Positions 5,455 to 8,640 of a stretch of 8,640 nt of DNA are shown here, piece by piece. The stretch lies in contig CAZZCU010000050.1 of assembly GCA_964652825.1 (NCBI GenBank), positions 1-8,640 on the forward strand, read 5' to 3'. The notes beneath the pieces were generated by a model, which did not search any database, was not told where the DNA came from, and was given only the letters and a program-made list of their open reading frames with translations. A program made the translations under genes and the position numbers. How positions within the stretch are numbered: position 1 is the first letter of the stretch; each line of letters begins with the position of its first letter. The stretch is from CAZZCU01 sp964652825 (lineage in GTDB: Bacteria; Bdellovibrionota_B; Oligoflexia; Oligoflexales; CAZZCU01).

Positions 5455-5844
5455 GTGGCAACACACAAATCAGCAGAAAAACGTGCTCGTAGCAGCGCCC
5501 GCAAAAACCAAAGAAACAGCCAGTATATTTCGACGGTGCGCACAACAGTAAAAAAACTTCGGTTAGCTATCGCGCAAAATCAAGACACCGACTCTTTGCA
5601 GAACCTGTTTAAGGCCGCGCAATCCATGCTTAGCAAAGCCGCCTCCAAGGGCCTGCTTCATCGCAATAACGCTGCGCGCCGTATCGGCCGCCTGGCTCAC
5701 GCACTGCGCACGGCATCATCGCCGAACACCGCAGCACCTAAAGCTGCTCCGAAGAAAAAGACTTCGTCAGCTAAAGCCAAAGCCGCACCTAAAAAGACAA
5801 CCACTGCTGCCAAGAAAAAACCAGCAGCCAAGAAAAAGAAATAA
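5455..5844 (+). CDS. rpsT: 30S ribosomal protein S20 with a Lys/Ala-rich C-terminal extension
   Basis: S20 binds the lower body of 16S rRNA early in 30S assembly. Residues 1-87 give the family fold: THKSAEKRARSSARKNQRN, a central helix, and KGLLHRNNAARRIGRLAHAL (65-84). A further 42 residues follow, made almost only of Ala, Lys, Pro, Ser and Thr with repeated AAPKK/AAKKK units, like a histone H1 tail and presumably disordered. The start is GTG at 5455 with SD AGGGAG (5441-5446), 8 bases away; no in-frame ATG is suitable. E. coli rpsT also uses a non-AUG start (UUG) linked to autoregulation, so the weak start may matter here. The gene has its own promoter and is followed by a terminator at 5867-5897. 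Confidence 0.95.
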   Translation: MATHKSAEKRARSSARKNQRNSQYISTVRTTVKKLRLAIAQNQDTDSLQNLFKAAQSMLSKAASKGLLHRNNAARRIGRLAHALRTASSPNTAAPKAAPKKKTSSAKAKAAPKKTTTAAKKKPAAKKKK

Positions 5845-5866
5845 ATCGATTACTTATTTTATTAAT

Positions 5867-5897
5867 AAAAAGGCCGATCAGAAGATCAGCCTTTTTT
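5867..5897. terminator. Bidirectional terminator between rpsT and mazG
   Basis: Five A, GGC, a single mismatch, GATC, the loop AGAA, GATC, a mismatch, GCC and six T form a hairpin with U-runs on both strands. On the plus strand the mismatch is C-A. On the minus strand the same position is a U-G wobble, so the hairpin is more stable for the gpmI-mazG transcript. It begins 22 bases after the rpsT stop and ends 3 bases before the mazG stop. Confidence 0.9.
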
Positions 5898-5900
5898 ATT

Positions 5901-6782
5901 TTAAGACTTCGCTGTTTTGTTTTTTTCCGCAATCTTGGCTTCGCGCCATAAATCTTCGAGCTGTTCAGGAGATGCAGCGGTGATTGCCATATGCCGCTGT
6001 GCCGCCAGAGCCTCCATACGAGCAAAGCGTCGCAAAAATTTGCGATTGCCATCCAATGCAACAGTCTCCGGATCCAGTTGCAAGTGACGCGCAACTTGAA
6101 CCAAAGTAAAAAACACATCGCCTAACTCATCAGCGATTTTTTGCGCATCTGGCTGCGCGGCTTCCAATTCGTTTTTCAGCTCGCGGACTTCGGATTCAAA
6201 ATGCGCAAAAATCTGTCCCGTATTGGTCCAGTCAAATTTGATCTTTCGCGCCTGTTTGCCAATGGCGAAAGCCTGATGCAATGCCGGCTGCAAGCGCTCA
6301 ACCTCCGAGAAGAACCCACCACCGGACTTTTGTCGGTCCTTTTGTCCGGCTTTCTCCGCGGCCTTGATCTTCTCGTAACGCTCTTCGATCTCAGCTATCG
6401 TCAGTTTAATGCCCTCGCCGGTTTCAAAGACGTGTGGGTGCCGGCGACGCATCTTGGCATCGATCGAATCAATAGCGTCCGTGATACTAAACGTACCTGA
6501 TTCATCACCGATTTGACTGTGCAGAACGACTTGCAACAATACATCGCCCAATTCTTCGCTGATCTGACGTGGACTATCCTGATTAATCGCATCCACGGTT
6601 TCATAGGCTTCTTCGATCAGATAACGGCGCAGGCTTTGGTGAGTCTGTTCAATCATCCACTGGCAGCCGCGCTGACGATCACGCAATGCCTGAATAGTTA
6701 AACAAAATTTCTGAAAAGTCGCTGCGGCGACCGCAAAGTCAGTGCTTTCACTTCTGCCGGCACTATCCATCTTCTTGGTCAT
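5901..6782 (-). CDS. mazG: MazG nucleoside triphosphate pyrophosphohydrolase
   Basis: MazG hydrolyses (d)NTPs to monophosphates and pyrophosphate, cleaning the nucleotide pool and, in E. coli, affecting ppGpp. Both tandem all-alpha domains are visible. The N-terminal one has QTHQSLRRYLIEEAYE (46-61, with E57, E58 and E61) and EELGD (76-80). The C-terminal one has SEVRELKNE (197-205) and DELGD (218-222), followed by VQVARHLQLDPETVALDGN. At 293 residues it is about 30 longer than E. coli MazG, mainly at the N-terminus and in a Lys/Gly-rich linker (about 140-157). The usual CPWD before QTH is CQWM here, so the conserved Pro and Asp are missing. Its ATG overlaps the gpmI stop as ATGA, without a clear SD, which implies coupled translation. 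Confidence 0.94.
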   Translation of the reverse strand: MTKKMDSAGRSESTDFAVAAATFQKFCLTIQALRDRQRGCQWMIEQTHQSLRRYLIEEAYETVDAINQDSPRQISEELGDVLLQVVLHSQIGDESGTFSITDAIDSIDAKMRRRHPHVFETGEGIKLTIAEIEERYEKIKAAEKAGQKDRQKSGGGFFSEVERLQPALHQAFAIGKQARKIKFDWTNTGQIFAHFESEVRELKNELEAAQPDAQKIADELGDVFFTLVQVARHLQLDPETVALDGNRKFLRRFARMEALAAQRHMAITAASPEQLEDLWREAKIAEKNKTAKS

Positions 6783-8428
6783 TTGCGAATAACCAGGCTA
6801 GGTAAATAATCGGGAACCGGCACCATACCCATCGTTGTCAAGATAGTGTTCGCCACATTCGCCAACGACGGATTGCGCGCAGCGGCATTCAAGGCATAGC
6901 CACTGATGCCACGCGGATCATACAAATAAAAAGGCACGGGATTCAGACTGTGCGCGGTTTTGGGTTTTGGCCGAATCTCGTACGTTGGTGCCGTCCAGCC
7001 GGGGAATTCGCTTGGCTTCGCATCGTACATATCATCACAATTACCGTGGTCGGCGGTAATCAGCAGAATCGTATCTGACTCCTGCGCGGCCCCGATCAAA
7101 CGCCCCAACATCAGATCCACAGTCTCAACAGCAATAACCGCGGCAAGAAAATTTCCCGTGTGCCCGACCATGTCGCCATTGGCATAGTTGATCCGCCCCG
7201 CATCAAAAGCACCGGCATGCATGCGCTCTATGGTAACGTCAGTGATCTCAGCGGCTTTCATCCACGGCCGCAAGTCAAATTGCAGCCGATCCGAGGTAAT
7301 CTCCACGTATTCTTCCAATTTATCCGCAAATTTTCCGGTGCGATTTCCGTTCCAAAAATAAGTGACGTGCCCGAACTTTTGCGTTTCGCTACAGGCAAAC
7401 TGTCGTTTCCCCTGCCTGGCCAGATATTCACCAAGCGTGTTCTCAATTTCGGGCGGACTGACTAAATAATGCTCGGGGATCTTCAAATCACCATCGTATT
7501 CCATCATGCCGGCATAGAAAATTTTGGGCACTCGTACACGATCAAAATAAGGAAATTCCTGACTGGCAAACGCGCGCGAAATTTCCATGGCACGGTCACC
7601 ACGAAAATTAAAAAACACGACAGCATCGTTATCAACAATCGGACCGACGGCACTGCCATCTTTAGCGGTGATGACAAATGGCGGCAAATACTGATCGGTA
7701 AGCGTGGGAATCGTGCGAAAATGCGCGATCGCCGCCGCCAGCGAGGGAAACCGCAAATCCGCCTTGCCCAACACATGCGCCTGCCAGCCACGATGCACAA
7801 TCTCCCAATCGGCTTCATAGCGATCCATGGTCACGATCATGCGCCCGCCGCCCGATGCCACCTGCACATCACAAGCAGCATCATTGAGGGAATCTATAAC
7901 CTGATTGAGACGAGTCACATAAATTTCCGCGGACTTCTCACCCACGTCCCGACCATCGATCAGCGGATGAATGCGTATTCGCTTCACACCCGCCGCCTTC
8001 GCCGCGCGCATCAAGGCATATAAATGCTGTTCATGCGAATGCACGTTGCCATCGGAAAGCAAACCGATCAAATGCAGCGTACTGTTATGCGATACCACCT
8101 GACGGATCAACTGCTGCCAAACCGTGCCGGTAAATAATCGACCCGAATCAATTGCATGCTGAACCAGCTTGGCGCCTTGATCAAAAACCCGACCGGCGCC
8201 AAGAGCGTTATGCCCCACTTCGCTGTTCCCCAGATCGGCATCCGAGGGCATTCCCACAGCGGTGCCATGCGCCCGCAAAGTTGTATACAAACCATGTTCG
8301 TGCAGAAATTGCATGTGTGGCGTGGAGGCAAAAGCCACGGCATTGCCAAAACGTTCGTCGCGTATACCCACGCCGTCCATGACTACCGTCAACACCCGCC
8401 GCTGCGTCACAAAACCTCCAAAAGCCAT
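6779..8428 (-). CDS. gpmI: 2,3-bisphosphoglycerate-independent phosphoglycerate mutase (plant-type)
   Basis: This two-metal enzyme of the alkaline phosphatase superfamily interconverts 3- and 2-phosphoglycerate in glycolysis and gluconeogenesis. Visible residues include Asp18 (VVMDGVG), the phosphorylated Ser69 (GNSEVGHNALGAGR), His130, DGRD (158-161), RGDR (276-279), Lys351, Asp419/His423 (NGDMVGHTG), Asp460/His461 (TADHGN) and His493. At 549 residues it is longer than the roughly 510 of common bacterial forms. Blocks such as ASGGGRMIVTMDRYEADWE, DQYLPPFVI, YLVSPPEIE and FACSETQKFGHVTYFWNGNR follow the plant/trypanosomatid-like branch as I remember it. ATG 8428 has little SD; GTG at 8410 follows GGAGG at only 4 bases, so the true start may be six codons later. 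mazG overlaps its stop. Confidence 0.96.
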   Translation of the reverse strand: MAFGGFVTQRRVLTVVMDGVGIRDERFGNAVAFASTPHMQFLHEHGLYTTLRAHGTAVGMPSDADLGNSEVGHNALGAGRVFDQGAKLVQHAIDSGRLFTGTVWQQLIRQVVSHNSTLHLIGLLSDGNVHSHEQHLYALMRAAKAAGVKRIRIHPLIDGRDVGEKSAEIYVTRLNQVIDSLNDAACDVQVASGGGRMIVTMDRYEADWEIVHRGWQAHVLGKADLRFPSLAAAIAHFRTIPTLTDQYLPPFVITAKDGSAVGPIVDNDAVVFFNFRGDRAMEISRAFASQEFPYFDRVRVPKIFYAGMMEYDGDLKIPEHYLVSPPEIENTLGEYLARQGKRQFACSETQKFGHVTYFWNGNRTGKFADKLEEYVEITSDRLQFDLRPWMKAAEITDVTIERMHAGAFDAGRINYANGDMVGHTGNFLAAVIAVETVDLMLGRLIGAAQESDTILLITADHGNCDDMYDAKPSEFPGWTAPTYEIRPKPKTAHSLNPVPFYLYDPRGISGYALNAAARNPSLANVANTILTTMGMVPVPDYLPSLVIRK

Positions 8429-8467
8429 AGCTCTAATCGTTCAGCGGTGTAAAATAACACGTCCTGG

Positions 8468-8485
8468 CCTCTGCTTCGAGAGGGA
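8468..8485 (+). promoter_or_regulatory. cutA Shine-Dalgarno with a small hairpin
   Basis: The 66-base gap between the divergent gpmI and cutA starts must hold both promoters, but I see no strong -35/-10 pair; TAAAAT at 8450-8455 is the best plus-strand -10. The cutA SD is GAGAGGGA (8478-8485), 9 bases before the ATG. CCTCT (8468-8472) can pair with AGAGG (8479-8483) across this SD, a weak 5-bp stem that could be chance. Confidence 0.35.
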
Positions 8486-8494
8486 TATTGGCCT

Positions 8495-8640
8495 ATGTCT
8501 ATCATTGTGTATGTGGTCACTAAAAACAAAGCCGAAGCTCACGCCATCGCCGAGGCGGCGGTGAGCACGCATCTGGCCGCTTGTGCGAATATTATTGAAG
8601 GAATGACCTCGTTGTTCCGCTGGCAGGGTAAAATCCAGCG
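8495..8640 (+). CDS. cutA: CutA-family protein, N-terminal part (cut by the window edge)
   Basis: The first 48 codons are present and the frame runs off the right edge. They show the CutA pattern: a beta strand IIVYVVTKNKAEA, a helix AIAEAAVSTHLAACANII (residues 18-34, with the family's LAAC), and SLFRWQGKIQ (39-48), matching the SxYxWEGK block. CutA proteins are very stable trimers with a ferredoxin-like fold. They are named from E. coli divalent-cation tolerance, but their biochemical role is still uncertain, so a copper function should not be assumed. The gene is divergent from gpmI, starts at ATG 8495 and has the SD GAGAGGGA. Confidence 0.93.
   Translation, partial: MSIIVYVVTKNKAEAHAIAEAAVSTHLAACANIIEGMTSLFRWQGKIQ

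Noticed and set aside
5714..5841. Lys/Ala-coding repeats at the end of rpsT as a DNA tandem repeat or mobile element
   Set aside because: The units are irregular at DNA level and stay in frame; they are a protein low-complexity tail.
7469..8023. 184-codon plus-strand frame
   Set aside because: It is fully antisense to gpmI, which has complete motifs here; it has no SD or recognisable domain.

Overview
The window reads as an ordinary chromosomal segment of a Gram-negative bacterium of roughly even base composition. It is gene dense, and most genes are housekeeping. Protein-level cues point broadly to Proteobacteria or a nearby lineage: a cysteine-free S18 with the RYLSL-type C-terminal helix, a non-zinc L28, RNase HI, MazG, CutA, and a secreted barrel-like protein that implies an outer membrane. 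Several details (a variant ClpP, a plant-type phosphoglycerate mutase, C-terminally extended S18 and S20, a 59-residue MGRGD protein beside L28) are unlike the familiar enteric versions and suggest a less-studied group, perhaps delta- or Bdellovibrio-like. That placement is a guess.

Layout: (1) 1-212 may hold the 3' end of an unrecognised plus-strand gene. (2) On the minus strand, priA (948-3260) precedes a variant clpP (268-861), which ends at a strong intrinsic terminator (215-246). (3) A 161-base divergent gap separates priA from a plus-strand cluster: rpsR (S18), rpmB (L28), an unannotated 59-residue very basic protein, a predicted outer-membrane protein, rnhA (RNase HI) and rpsT (S20). 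The first three are tightly spaced. An SD-occluding hairpin precedes the outer-membrane gene, and rpsT has its own good promoter overlapping the rnhA stop codon. (4) A convergent terminator (5867-5897) separates rpsT from the minus-strand pair gpmI-mazG, whose stop and start codons overlap as ATGA. (5) A short divergent gap leads to cutA, which runs off the right edge.

Functionally the window combines translation (S18, L28, S20 and the small basic protein), replication restart and RNA:DNA hybrid removal (PriA, RNase HI), proteolysis (ClpP), glycolysis (iPGM), nucleotide-pool cleaning (MazG) and a CutA protein. I found no tRNA or rRNA gene, insertion sequence, CRISPR array, integrase or toxin-antitoxin pair, and no clear new defence or mobile system. 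The points most worth checking are the PriA zinc domain that keeps only four of eight cysteines at collinear positions, the unnamed MGRGD protein, the ClpP with altered axial and handle regions, and the leader structures in front of the outer-membrane gene and rpsT.
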